From NCBI GenBank assembly GCA_022496805.1, contig CM040088.1, positions 31,254,452-31,318,451 of the forward strand: a DNA stretch of 64,000 bases. Reading direction: 5' to 3'. A program made the translations under genes and the position numbers. Below are positions 12,670 to 23,894 of the stretch, piece after piece (within the stretch, counting starts at the first letter, position 1; each line of letters starts with the position of its first letter). Below the pieces are notes generated by a model that ran no database searches, was not told where the DNA came from, and worked only from the letters and a program-made list of their open reading frames with translations. This DNA comes from Pohlia nutans (Eukaryota; Streptophyta; Bryopsida; Bryales; Mniaceae).

Positions 12670-13445
12670 AACCACACTCCTTCGTGAAACAACACATGCT
12701 ACAACTTTGTCTCAAAGTTTGTGCAGCGTACGTTGTTTGTCACTTGGATAACAATATTAGTGCATCTACCCAGTAAAAGGGATATTTTTACTATTTGAAA
12801 TCTACAAGTGGTATAGATCCAATGGGCAATTTCTCCCTAAATCTAGACTAGTTGTAGATTTCACAGAGTTCCAAGAGTCATAATATTACATATATGTTCT
12901 GATATAATCTTGATTTATGCTAATGCTAATATTTATACTAATGCTTGTAGGAATACCTCGGGGAAGTCACTTAGTGTAAATTTTGGTTACATATGAGCGA
13001 ACAAAGGGTATTTAATGGGAGGCTATGAAATAATTGGAATATTCTACTATTTATAGTATATTTAAGGTATATTCTATATATTCTAGGAACATTCTTAAAA
13101 TATTCCCAAGTTGTATTTAAAAAACCCAATATTACTTCTATAAATTTATAATTTTTATCTCAAATGAATAAAAGACACCTTATATTTGTTCTCTCATAGT
13201 TATCTAAATTTTTGACAGTGACTTCCCTGGGAAGAATACTACTGTTTCATGTGCTACATGTGGATGGTAATAGTCTTTTACGTTATGTTGTATTTCTTTT
13301 CATATACAAATTGAAAAATTAAAATAAAACATGTATTAGAGGATGTACATATCTAACATAGTCAATATGTATTGTTGTTCTCCGTAGTATAAGAGGACTA
13401 GATAATCCACGAGCCGGTGGGCAATTGTCCACTAGATTAGCTACT

Positions 13446-13605
13446 ATGGCCATATTCGTTTACTTGAGACTTTCCACCATATTGGGACTCTTTGAAATCT
13501 ACAATTGGCATAGATTCAACGGGAAATTGCCTAGTAGATCTATACCAATTGTAGATTTCAAAAAGTCCCAATATGGTAGATAGTCTCAATTAATCGAATA
13601 TTGCA
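13446..13605. mobile_element. Foldback MITE, family A copy 1
   Basis: About 160 bp, almost wholly palindromic. The left arm begins ATGGCCATATTCGTTTACTT and contains ACCATATTGGGACT and TGAAATCTACAATTGGCATA; the right arm mirrors it. It shares both arms with the copies at 13,796 and 28,056. This is the most diverged of the three. Confidence 0.75.
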
Positions 13606-13795
13606 TTCACTGCTGTAGTAGAAACTCCGGCACTGCACAGGATTGCCGATGGGCAATTGCCCACTGGATTAGCCAACGTTATAGTAGAAATAGGAACATT
13701 GTCCAGGATTGTCGGTAGGCAATTTCCCATTGGATTAGCCAGCCAGGGCTTCAGTAGACAGTTGAGCACATCCCGAGATTGTCAATAATCAATCA
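13606..13795. repeat. Short repeated segment between MITE copies
   Basis: The phrase GGCAATTGCCCACTGGATTAGCCA recurs in variants at about 13,420, 13,650, 13,720 and again near 14,050, each preceded by a GGATTG(T/C)CGGT-type block. This is a degenerate tandem array with a unit of about 70-90 bp around the MITEs. Confidence 0.5.
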
Positions 13796-13959
13796 ATGGC
13801 AATATTTGTATAGTTAGGACTTTTCCACTATATCGGGACTTTTTGAAATCTTCAACTGGCATAGATCGAGTGGGAAACTGCCCACTAGATCTATGCCAAT
13901 TGTAGATTTCAAAAAGTTCCAATATGGTAGAAAAGTCCCAACTAAACGAATACTGCCAT
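13796..13959. mobile_element. Foldback MITE, family A copy 2
   Basis: ATGGCAATATTTGTATAGTT ... CTAAACGAATACTGCCAT, about 164 bp, with paired GGGACTTTTTGAAATC / GATTTCAAAAAGTTCC arms and a central GTGGGAAACTGCCCAC palindrome. Nearly identical in design to the copy at 28,056. Confidence 0.8.
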
Positions 13960-14099
13960 AATTGCCCACGTTCGAATTGTTAGGCACAATATGCCCCTAG
14001 CACGGCTAGCAGGGCACAAAATAGGACTAGCAAGACATTAGTCGGTGGACAATTGCCTAATGGAATAGCCAGCAATGTAGACAATGGGATAGTGCTCGA

Positions 14100-14345
14100 G
14101 ATTATTAGTCATTGATTTTGCACATCCACATCATTGACACTAGGCCCAAGATCCTGCAGACAATTAGCCTACTCAGTTATCCTCCCATATGGTTCGCTAT
14201 AGCCATTGTTGTGCGGACTTTTAGAAAGGATATTAGCTCCAATCCCCATGTTGCATGTACCAACAGGACATGGGGAACAAAGATTTTGAGTATTGGACAT
14301 CCCGTACACGAGAGCCCTCAAGAAGTCACATTCACATGATGTGGA
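14100..14345. repeat. Palindromic segment with complementary ends
   Basis: The left end ATTATTAGTCATTGATTTTGCACATCCACATCAT (about 14,101) is mirrored by ATGATGTGGATGTACAGAATCAGTGACTAATAAT ending about 14,368. The interior is 200 bp without a gene. This looks like another small TIR element; no target duplication was resolved. Confidence 0.55.
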
Positions 14346-15039
14346 TGTACAGAATCAGTGACTAATAATTTCGAGCACTATCCCTAGGGACGCGAACGTC
14401 AAAAATAAGTATTCATTTGGCTCAAACGTATGTCAATCACGCCTCTCCATAAGTTTGAACCTCCAGAAGGATGGCAGCTATGGACTGCGGGCAGTCGTCA
14501 ACGATGTGTTGCCCTAGGTCATTGAGACAGATTTTACCACAAATTCCCACTGGCTACCACTTCAAGATTTCAAACTCTCAATTTGATTAAAAGTCCCGAT
14601 CACAAAAATGACCCTCTGTCAATATTAGTGTAATCTGAGTAATTTGATAAATTGCTGCCAGGAATCAAAGCCATTTGCATTTAGAACCCTCTGAAATTCA
14701 ATCCGAAGATAGAACACATGGAATATTGCACAACGAGCAATGTATCGTGGACGTCTTAGTCGTTATCTAAGGATAAAATAGTACAAGCACTATATCGGGG
14801 GAATCAAGACGGAGAGCGTCGTGGTGGCGAGGACAAGTATCACGCGGCGACTACGGCAACTGGGCGACGCTGTGAACGCAAAAAATTAGTGCGAATTTTT
14901 ATTTTTGGTCCTTTTAGTGTAAATAGGGTTCTAAACACTTTTAAATTTAGTTATAGTGTGAACTCTTGAAGTTTTTCATATCAAATCTCAAAATAGTTTA
15001 AAAGCGGTTAGGAAGTTAAGACGGTTAGACCGGTTTTGA

Positions 15040-16170
15040 TTTGAAGAGTTGCTTAGAGCTTGAAGAAGTGTACTAAAAGTGTGATGTTTTCTTTTCTCTC
15101 TCTCTCATTATTTTTGAGCTTGGAGCAATAGCAGATGTGAAATTTGGCTCCAATTTTTAGTGCAAGTGTTCATTGCTTGAATCTGTGTAAAAACAATTAT
15201 TTGTAATAGGAAGCTTAAAGCAATTATTTTGATACAGTTTGTTTGTGTCTGTGAAGTTTGTAAGTCCCAGTGATTGGACAATTGTTTGTGATTTCCTGTG
15301 AGAGGAAATATCTGGTCGTCAAAATTTAAAGCTATTATGTTATTTCAGTGCTTGAAGCAATTCAGGGTCTATGTGCTTGAAGCAAAGTCTGTGAATGCAT
15401 GTGCTTAAAGCGATTCTTTGTTAATTGCGTGTATGCAGTCATTGGTGGAATCTGTGTGAGGAATTGATTAAGCTTTGAAACAATTAGTGATGCTGTAACT
15501 GCTTTAAACAATAGTTGATGATGATCAGAGTGCAAGCCTTTAAGCAATAATTAATGTGAATAAGTAAATGAGTGCAATAATAATTGCAGTTGTTTTATAA
15601 ATTTCACAGTTAAGACAGCCGAGAAAGAGAGATTACTTGTGAGAGAGTCTGTGGAATTAACAAAGCTTAAAGCTAATTTTGGTCTGTTAATGCTATAAGC
15701 GACAATCTGTATTTGTGTGTTTCCGCTATAAGCGAATTGTCCAAGCTTAAAGCAAATAAGTTTTTGTGCATGCTCAAAGCGATTTGTGCAGGAGGTTGAG
15801 AATATTAAAGACAGTGACCTGATGTTGTAATGCCTTGAGCAATTGAATAAGAAGAATGCTATAAGCAAATCAATCTGAGCATTGCCTAGAGCAATATGGG
15901 AATTGTAACGCTCAAAGCGAGATTCTAAGCATAAACCTAAATAGTTGGGATACATTGCTTTGAGCAAATCAATACCTGGTTAATTGCTATAAACAAATGA
16001 ATAACCCAATGCCCAGAGCAAAGTGATGACTCAATGCTATAAGCAATATTTTAATACTAATATGTGGTTGAATAATGAATAAGTGATGCTATAAGCAAAT
16101 ATTGTGAAACTATGCCTTGAGCAAATGCAACAGGGAAATTGTTACCATTGTGCCTTGAGCTATATGTTTT
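15040..16170. repeat. Array of degenerate palindromic GCTnnnAGC motifs
   Basis: Some 25 variants of TGCTATAAGCAAA, TGCCTTGAGCAA and GCTTAAAGCAATT occur at irregular 20-60 bp spacing over 1.1 kb. Each is close to a self-complementary GCTTATAGC core. Region 14,815-16,300 may be part of an LTR or leader of a retroelement, but no LTR pair or coding domain was seen. Minus-strand ORFs here are incidental. Confidence 0.6.
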
Positions 16171-16498
16171 GTAATCCTTTCAGGCTAAAAGTTGCCTTTG
16201 TTTATAAGCCAACACACTAGGATAAGACAGGGACTGCATATTTGTATTGTTGCATTCATAAGTCATGGACGGAAACTAGAGATAGGATAAAGACTGTACC
16301 CTATACCTATATCCAATGGGTTAATTTATCTTTACTTCTCGCAATAATCAAACTACAATAGACAACTACCTTAAAAGTGACCTTAATTACGTTACAATAG
16401 ACTATCTGATCTTCCTTAAACCAAAGAACCTCCACTATACGTTTTCTTGGATGGTTTGTCTTCCAAGCTTTTGCGATTAACAGACGCTTCGAGGATTC

Positions 16499-16605
16499 TG
16501 AGACACCACAGGGCGAGGGATCTCGACGACCACGGTGCAGCGCGAGACACCACAAGGCGAGGGATCCGGACGGCCACGGCACAACGCGAGACACCATGGC
16601 AACAC
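16499..16605. repeat. 44-bp GC-rich tandem repeat, about 2.3 copies
   Basis: GCGAGACACCACAAGGCGAG recurs with a 44-bp period (AGACACC at 16,501, 16,545 and 16,589). It lies in a GC-rich island (16,440-17,010) that contrasts sharply with its AT-rich surroundings. Confidence 0.7.
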
Positions 16606-16739
16606 AATCGGCAAGGGAGTGGTGACACAAGATCGCGGCGCGAAGGCGCTCGGATCCCGACGCTGGCTGGAACAGATACCACGATTCACGCTGGGGAATC
16701 GGGGCACCTGCGACGCGGTGACGAGTTATCACGTTCCCT

Positions 16740-17014
16740 TCGAGATCTTCGCTGCTCTCTCCTTAAATCGATTCCAGCCATCATCTCCATCGAATTCTCG
16801 CCTTCGCATCGTATTTGATCGTCTCCTCATTTCTCTTTGAGTTCTGGTCGTCGTCATCGTCATCGTTGATTCACCATTGCTCTCTGTTTCGTTTGAAGTG
16901 GAGATGGCGGTCGGCAAGAGCGAAAAGGTGGCCATCGGCGTGGCGCAACGTGGAGCAGCTGTGATCAAGGGCAACAACGACAGAGGTCACGGCACCTTGT
17001 CTCCCTCCGTGTGA
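16740..17014 (+). other. 5'UTR-like segment with a 36-codon ORF, possible gene-start fragment
   Basis: A pyrimidine-rich leader (CTTCGCTGCTCTCTCCTTAAATC ... CGTCGTCATCGTCATCG) is followed by ATG at 16,904 in the context GTGGAGATGGCGG, reading MAVGKSEKVAIGVAQRG and stopping at 17,012. The look is that of a plant housekeeping-gene 5' end. The first five residues recall ribosomal protein S3a, but similarity does not continue, so I do not assign it. It may be a captured or relic promoter fragment beside the inverted-repeat element. Confidence 0.3.
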
Positions 17015-17336
17015 TATTCCGGATGGCAGATATGGTGATATTAGGGAGGGAATGACTCCCTACTTCCCCCCTCTCCATTTTTGGTGCTCTTCTTAAACTA
17101 TTTAGACTCATTGCTGGTTACGATGATTAAGAAAGATTTGTATAGCATTAATCGGTAACTGTAGTTGCCAAATTTTCGTGTGTTTGTATGAGCACTTTGA
17201 CCGGTTGCCCGGTCAATGTGTCATATAGCCGGCCGAGGGATGGGTGTTTTTTACTCCAAGCAATGGACTCCCTAGACCTAGGTAAACATATGGTGAAAGT
17301 ACTAGGCACAAGGTGGCAAAAAACAATGCATATGGG

Positions 17337-17855
17337 CAAAAATTGGTGTGTGCAAGAAAATTACGGCACACACAAGATGCTCGAATGAACAATAACAAAC
17401 ACTAAAATAGGCTCACAAGCCCTCACCGATCGCCCTAGGCACCAAGTGCGATTTAATTGGGCAAAATGGGTGAATTAACCCTTCTAATTAGGGTTTTTAG
17501 ACTTGTGCACAAAAATTACAGCACACTCCCAAATGCTCAAATGAGGCAATAACCACGCTAATTTACTCACGAGCCTTCACCAATCCCCCTAGGCACCAAG
17601 TGCCATTAGATTGGGCAAAATTGGTGAATAAACCCTTCTAATTAGGGTTTTTTGACTTGTGCACAAAAATTACAGCACAAAAAACAAGGCTCAAATCATC
17701 AATAACAACCACGACTTAGACTCACAAGTGTCCTCCAACTACCCTAGGTACAAAGTACCATTCACTTGGGTAAATTTGGTGAATTAACCCTTCTAATTAG
17801 GGTTTTTGGACTTGTGCACAAAAATTACAGCACATAACTATGGACTTACACGGGC
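17337..17855. repeat. Left-arm tandem repeat, period about 154 bp
   Basis: CTTCTAATTAGGGTTTTT recurs at 17,481, 17,635 and 17,790. It is followed each time by GACTTGTGCACAAAAATTACAGCACA and later by CCCTAGGCACCAAGTG-type sequence. A partial fourth unit starts near 17,340. Confidence 0.85.
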
Positions 17856-18329
17856 ATCAAGATCCCATAATTTGGAATTTCCTTGAGCTCTAAACTCTAC
17901 AACAAGCACTTTTGCAATTGAATAGCATAATCATGGGATGATGAGGAGTTTTGGGAAATTTGGACAGCGCTTCCGCGTCGTGCCCAAAACCCTAATTTTT
18001 ACTCCTATTTTCTAGTACTTTTGTGTGATTTGGCCCAGTGAAATTTGGACAGCGCTTCCGCGCGCTATAACCCTCACCGGACCAAAATTCACACCACAAC
18101 AACACCAATTCCAAAAACAATTCTCACATACCACCTATGGGCAACAATTGAACAAAATCATGAAGTACACACAAGGTTTTTGGGCAACTAAAATCACCAC
18201 TTAAAGTTCCAAAATTACGTACCAATCATCCTAATCATGCATCCATGTTTAAATCCTAACCAAACAACTATAATTGAAGAGAAGGGAGGTGGGAGTACGC
18301 CCCCTCTGCAATATCACACTGGACCTCCA

Positions 18330-18775
18330 TACTATCACCAAGGAGGACGGATCTGTGGCCATTGTGCCGAATGCAGGTCGCGGGTGGTGTCGTTGACACC
18401 GTTTCCTCCCCGCGCTCGGTGGTGGTTCCGTCGCTGACCCTTGTGATCGCCGCTTGCACTCGCTGAATTCGTCGTCGTCTTGTTTGCCTCTGTCGTTGGC
18501 GTTCCTGAACTCCGTCGCCTTTTTCTGCGTTGCCGGCGTCGTTGCTGCTGTGGCACCTCCCTGCCCTCACCACGCAGCAGGTGTGGCTCGCCAATGAACT
18601 CCACCTCCGTGCCCGCGAACTTGGAGTACATCACCTGCGCGCCCGTCTTCACGGCTGGCTCGAGCTGCTTATCGCCCACCGTCTTGCCCGCGAACTTGGA
18701 GTACACCACCTGCGCGCCCGTCCTTCACGGCGGGCTCCAGCTGCTTGTCGCCCACCATCTTGTCCTCGCCTCTCG
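18330..18775 (-). pseudogene. Captured fragment of plastid chaperonin 20 (Cpn10-type)
   Basis: Read on the minus strand from about 18,765, the sequence gives KMVGDKQLEPAV, then VYSKFAGKTVGDKQLEPAVK, TGAQVMYSKFAGTEVEFIGE and PHLL. This matches the Cpn10 mobile-loop/roof region of plastid CPN20 (TGxQVxYSKxAGTEVEF...HL). A 25-codon block is tandemly duplicated (75-bp period, 18,611 and 18,686), and one copy has a 1-base insertion that breaks frame. Similarity ends after HLLRGE. The fragment is GC-rich, unlike the element's arms, and has no start or full domain, so it is a transduplicated host fragment rather than a gene. Confidence 0.65.
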
Positions 18776-19179
18776 CAGTGCTTAGCTCGCCGGCGCCTCT
18801 GCCGATTCCCCCGTCGTGATCTCGCACAGAAAAAACTCAACCCCTCTTTTTTCCTACTCTACTTTCAATAAGCACACAGACAAAAAAACCCTATCCTAAT
18901 CTCACTATCGTTCTCTTAGATTCAAATTCAAAAGACTAGCACACTAAAATGATTAAGATCTGAAAAAACTAGTCTCTTCTCCCCGAAAACTAACGGCACG
19001 CCCACAATGAGAACTCTCTCGCTTTGCGACGGGGATTCAAAATCCCACCCCAAACTACATCCATTCCTCACCAATTTCATCCAACGGATTTTCATCCGAT
19101 AAGGTTAGTTTTCCTCCTACCCTCACTAAACTCCCACTTCACTCATAGAAAACCGGGAGTTCTATTTTTCCTACAACTA

Positions 19180-19455
19180 GTCTACAATAATAGTCTAAAG
19201 AATCAACCAAATAATAAACCAAAATAGACTAATAGATTAAAATAATAGGCTAAACTAATAAACTAAAAGAATAGACTAAAATAATAGACTAAAGAATAGG
19301 CTAAAAGAATAAACTAAAATAATAGACCAAATTGGACTAATAGACTAAGAGGATAGACTAAAATAATAGACTAGAATAATAAACTAAATTAATAGACTAA
19401 AATAATAAACTAGAATAATAAACTAAATTAATAGATTAAAATAATAGCCCAAATT
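19180..19455. repeat. AT-rich minisatellite based on AATAATAGACTAAA
   Basis: About 20 degenerate copies of AATAGACTAAAAT / AATAAACTAAATT follow one another with 11-16 bp spacing. It lies near the centre of the long-inverted-repeat element. Confidence 0.75.
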
Positions 19456-19964
19456 GTACAAACACTAAAAATCCCACGGTTAATCGATTAAAAAACGATA
19501 AGCAGCTAAAATTACTCAGACAAAAAGGCATAATAGAAAAGGCCAACCAAAACCGAAACCAAATAGCACACCACACAGAAAATTGTCTAATCAGCTAAAA
19601 CGCTGCACTTAGACAAATAAATAATACAAAAGAAATAAAAAAAACCTTGCGGTAAAGGTTTACCGCTAAAGTGGACCGTCTCAACGGTTCACAGTTTGCC
19701 TCATGGACTTCTCTAAGTATTGGTTAGCACATTGTGCTTGAGATTTGTTTTTTCTTGGAACATTGAGTAGTGTTGTTGAAATTTTGGCCCAGTGTGTGAT
19801 ATAGCGCAGAAGCGCTGCCCAAATTTACCCGGGCCAATTTCATCTTTATGAGTAAAATTAGGTGGATGGATAGTGGTGGATTAGAGATTACTTTTGTTAA
19901 TCAATCATTGCTCATTTCACCCCAACATTAAGACACTCTTAGTACTAGAGTGGGTGGTGGGAAA

Positions 19965-20430
19965 TTGATGCATCTTGGGCACTTTTAGGCTAGATTTTAA
20001 CTAGATTTTGTGCTGCCATTTTAGGTGAGGGTGCAAATTCACCTCACCTACTCATTTTTGCCCTCAATTTAGGTCCATTTTAGAGTACTTTAGTACTCAC
20101 GGTCATTTGGTGTGGAATTGATGCATTTATGGCATTTTTTAGGACAAATTTTAACTAGATTTTGTGCTGTCATTTTAGGTGAGGGTGCAATTTCACCTCA
20201 CTTACTAATTTCTCCTCACCATTTAGGTCCATTTTGAGTAATTGAAATGCTCATGGTCAATTGGTGTGAACTTAGAGTTGTCTTGGCATTTTCTAGACTA
20301 ATTTAGAGTTAGGAGTTGTGCTACCATTTCAATTTAGGGGTGCAAAATCACTCCATTCGTTCGATTAGTGCTAGATTGGACTCCACTTGGAGGTCTTGTG
20401 ATTGCATGGGATTCTTGGCATGATTATATG
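19965..20430. repeat. Right-arm tandem repeat, period about 153 bp
   Basis: GATGCATNTTNGGCA...TTTAACTAGATTTTGTGCTG(C/T)CATTTTAGGTGAGGGTGCAA recurs from 19,968 and 20,120, with a diverged third unit near 20,274. The period matches that of the left-arm array. Confidence 0.8.
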
Positions 20431-20657
20431 GTGTATGGTACTTTTTGGGCCTGATTTTGTGATACATTGTATGTTGCCCTTCCTTTGCACATGTCAAATT
20501 GACCCATTCTTGCATTGCTCTCACTAATCCGATGTTTGATTAACTCCTACACTCTACCACTTGCTAGTAGGCGTCCATTGCTTGGCTTTGTTTTTACCCC
20601 ACCCCTCGGCCGAACAATATGACGCGTTGACTGGGCAACCGGTCAAAGTGCTCATAG

Positions 20658-21536
20658 CACTAAAGAATAATGTCAGAGGGTGATTGCAAGCTACGGTACA
20701 CCATGTTTTTTGTCATGTGCTACTAATTATTGTACTTTTACAATTTTTGAAAATCACCAAAAATTATTGAGATGAAATTTTGTTACAAAACAAATTGCAT
20801 TGTTTTTAGAATTCCAAAGTTAAGATGTCTACTACAATAAATTTTGCAAAATTTTCATCTTTCTAGTCAAATTAATCATTTATGCTTGGAATTGGTAGCG
20901 TGTCGCTTGTCAAAAGTGCATGTGAAGTGCACTTAAAATATGGGAAGTGCTAGAAGGGGGTCAAATTTTAATTTCACAATTTTTTAGCAATATACCACAG
21001 GTACATAGAGAACTACCATATTTTTTGGATATTATCCTTAATTATTTTCTAATTAATTGTTTCACGATATTTTTGTTTTTCAAAAATTTTGTGCAGTAAA
21101 ATTGATTTTTTGGAGGTTTTTTTTTGAAATGAAGTAATGGTTCAATTTTGAAGGTGAGATATGAAATAAATTTTTCATAAAACCTAGCTATGAAGGTTAT
21201 GTAAAAAGAATCTAATTGTCCCTGATGTGTAAAAAAAAAAAGGGGTGTTGAGCAAAGCCTACAGTCTCGAAATAGAAAGACATGACGATCTCTAGAGAGG
21301 AAGTATTAGTAAAAACTTTTCTTGAATTGTGAAATTTTCGATCTAATTTGAGGTCGAGTGGTGTACACTACTACACTAGTAAGTTGCACATATTTTAGCT
21401 GCACTAGTTGTACCCCCCTTTTAGTACACCGTAGCTTGCAAAAGTCCTAGAACATGGTGCCCAAGGCCCAAATTGACACCAAGCTGGTACTAATATGGGC
21501 TTTGGGCACCATGCTTTGACACTATTCTTTAATGCC
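20658..21536. mobile_element. Probable inverted-repeat element beside the foldback element
   Basis: GCACTAAAGAATAATGTCA (20,657) is mirrored by TGACACTATTCTTTAATGC (about 21,516). An inner pair, TGCAAGCTACGGTACAC (20,687) and GTACACCGTAGCTTGCA (21,424), supports this. A hairpin CATGGTGCCCAA/TTTGGGCACCATG lies at 21,453-21,513. The interior is AT-rich and non-coding. Confidence 0.5.
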
Positions 21537-21860
21537 GAAAGACCACCCTTTTTACTAGTGGGAAGTCACTCTATTTGAGCGACTATGTACTAGTAGTGCA
21601 CATTTTAAAATCGTAAATGTAAAACACTAATACATAGTGATCACAATGAGATGCTAGTCACATGACACAAAAAATGGTTTATCTTAAGGTGAACATACCT
21701 ATGACCATCCATCATTCAATTCCACCATGTGACATACATTCTAAAACACAAATATATAAGGGTGGTACATGAGGACGGAATTGTTAAAATGGAAGATAAT
21801 AGGTATCCCTGTCTTGGTTTTTCAACCATTTTGTATCAAGAAGAAAAGTTTGGTGAGACT

Positions 21861-22396
21861 CAGGGGCGGTTTACACCATTGACCATGAAGTCGGACCATG
21901 GAAAATGGCTATTTTCCATGGTCCGACTTCATGGGACAACTTCCATGGTCCGAGTTATTTAAAAATCAATTTACAAGGTTTATGGGCCCTTCACTGGGTG
22001 TAAACCAAATGTGGACCAAGAGGAATGACCATGTACCAAAAAGTGAATGTGCTGATTTTTTTAGTATATGTCCAAAAATGGCAGTTTTGGAAAAGAAATT
22101 ATGGTTTTGAAATTGCTCATTACAAAAATATTATAACGGCATTCCTTTGCCATGGGCCTTTACTTTTTCTACCGGACCACCTCTTTTGCCTCTCTCAATG
22201 GAAAAGCCGTTGGACCATGTCAGTGGATAATGTAGGCCTTAAATATTGTTTTTTTGGGGACCTCAAACTTCGTGGCTACTTTGACATTTTTTTCCTTGGT
22301 GTAAACCGCAATGCTCCTGGGACGAGTTCAACATCCAATCACAACTTTTAGAGGGCCGTGGAACGAGTTCATGGTCCATGGTGTAAACAGGCCCTC
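21861..22396. mobile_element. 536-bp TIR transposon, non-autonomous
   Basis: The left end CAGGGGCGGTTTACACCATTGACCATGAA is mirrored by TTCATGGTCCATGGTGTAAACAGGCCCTC. Just inside the left end is a perfect palindrome, GAAGTCGGACCATGGAAAAT and its mirror (21,888-21,931). There is no coding capacity. Ends of this type occur in hAT and Harbinger MITEs; the superfamily is left open because no target duplication could be fixed. Confidence 0.65.
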
Positions 22397-22544
22397 AATA
22401 CCCAGATGGAGGTCCAAAATGATCTTTACCTGTAAATGCCCAAACAACCATTTTATGGTTGTTGCCTGTTTTCTACAGATTGCCAGGTATTGAAAAATAT
22501 TTTTATAAAAAATAAAAAATAAATCCAAATAGAAACGAAGTTTG

Positions 22545-22650
22545 CTTTTGAATACAATTTGAATCATGTCAATCCGAGTAAATCTCAACACAGGAGAATT
22601 TTTCAAAGAGAAGCACTTCAAGATTGTCTTAGTGTTATAAAGTTTACTAT
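22545..22650 (+). repeat. Dispersed repeat B, copy 1
   Basis: TTTGAATCATGTCAATCCGAGT ... CACTTCAAGATTGTCTTAGTGTTATAAAG is matched in reverse complement at 28,595-28,700 over about 85 bp at roughly 80% identity by eye. Confidence 0.65.
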
Positions 22651-22934
22651 TTGTTATAAAATTTAATATTTCAAGAAAGTAATGATGTCCTTGGCAACAA
22701 TTTCTTCACTGCTTTTATTTTTTGAATGTAATATCTAATTTTTACAAATAATATCAAATTTAAAATGCTACAAATAATTATTATTTTTGGTAAATATTCA
22801 ACGGTAAATGTTTGGATCTTGTCAAGCTATCAGAGTTATCCGAAAATAGAAGAGTTGAAGAGGAGTTCAAGTAGAGTTTGCATCCAATATTAACAATTTT
22901 TGACAAATGTTGTTCATGAATAGTCCCTTGGTTG

Positions 22935-23337
22935 GCTCTCTTAGGCTCCTATGGTTGAGTACGTACAGCACGCGCGTTTCCATTCATTGGATTGCCCTCT
23001 GCTTTTACGGCCCCATACTGGTGCTGACTTTTCTTCTGGGTTTCACTGTGACTGTAGCCAGAGTAGCTTCCATCCTCTAGAGCCTGATTAGTGTTTTTCC
23101 TTTCACCTTTCACTAGTTCTAGCTGCTTAGCTGTTATTTTGTGTTGGGTTTTCCCTCCTTGGGTTTCTTCGGTTTGATCTTTCTTTCCCGGTTCTCTTTC
23201 CCCTCTTGGTCTTAGGACTTTGTTTGTTTTGGTTGTTTTGGTGTCGCCCGGTGCGCCCCTGCCGTGAGGCTTTGTATTGTGTTGGCTTTCGCCTCTTTTT
23301 AATTCCCCGGATTTCGGGTTTTCAGCTCTCTTAGGCT
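22935..23337. mobile_element. 377-bp insertion with a perfect 13-bp target duplication (LINE-like)
   Basis: GCTCTCTTAGGCT occurs at 22,935-22,947 and again at 23,325-23,337. The enclosed segment is GC- and pyrimidine-richer than its surroundings and contains GGCTTTGTATTGTGTTGGCTTTCGCCTCTTTTTAATT near its right side, a texture like plant LINE 3' ends. A long perfect duplication with no terminal inverted repeats indicates target-primed insertion of a 5'-truncated LINE. A clear poly(A) tail is absent, so a SINE or filler insertion remains possible. Confidence 0.6.
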
Positions 23338-23890
23338 TTGGGAAACTTGTGAGAACCCTCTTTTAGCATTGGGGAGGTCATGAGTTCCACACCCCATTAT
23401 GGTGCAAGGCCTTGCTTTAGATTATGCTCCAAGCCACCTAGACTAGTTTTGCAGTCTTTTTGAACTCAAAACGAGTCTAAGGCACAATTACAGGTAGGTG
23501 CTCTCTCCATTTGTATTGTCATATGTAAGTTAATTTGTTGTTGTACAATGGAAATAAAGCATCCATTTTGTTGTCTCTGCCCCACCAAGGGAGAGACTAT
23601 GAAAACGCTTTATTTTCAAGGAGTTACATGGCTGAACAACATACACAAGTTGTAAAGTAAATCTAGAATAAATACCAAGGCAGAGACTATGCGACTAGCC
23701 GCTTCTTTAAAAAAAGAAAAAAGAAAAGAGAGTAGGTGTACCCAGAGTCCCAGATGGACCAAAAGCATCCAATCCTACATGCAAGCCCCATCAATATTTT
23801 ATTTAGATGTGACAAGGTCAATACATACCCACTATTTGGAAAATACATTTTCCAAGCAAAGTAATTAAAAACTATTACCCTGCATCACGG
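23338..23890. other. Non-genic stretch upstream of the membrane-protein gene
   Basis: No ORF or terminal repeats are recognised. An A-rich run follows CGCTTCTTT at about 23,710. The phrase GAGAGACTATG/GCAGAGACTATG occurs twice (23,590 and 23,682). Confidence 0.4.
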
Positions 23891-23894
23891 TCAG

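Larger units (their letters stand above)
17187..20656. mobile_element. 3.5-kb long-inverted-repeat (foldback/MULE-like) element
   Basis: TATGAGCACTTTGACCGGTT at 17,187 is mirrored by AACCGGTCAAAGTGCTCATA ending at 20,656, and similarity continues through CGGCCGAGGG(A/G)TGGG and CAAGCAATGGAC. Deeper in the arms, AAATTTGGACAGCGCTTC at about 18,043 is mirrored by GAAGCGCTGCCCAAATTT at about 19,811 with matching flanks, so each arm is about 1 kb. Both arms contain tandem subrepeats of about 153 bp. The centre (18.24-18.84 kb) is GC-rich and carries a chaperonin fragment. No target duplication was found. Long arms with tandem subrepeats and captured host sequence fit a foldback or Pack-MULE-type element; no transposase is present. 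Confidence 0.7.

Noticed and set aside
15551..15967. 138-codon minus-strand ORF
   Set aside because: It lies over the degenerate palindromic repeat array and is rich in repeat-derived residues; no family features.
16307..16840. Overlapping ORFs on both strands in a GC-rich patch
   Set aside because: A 44-bp tandem repeat and high GC leave several frames open; none has a recognisable domain.
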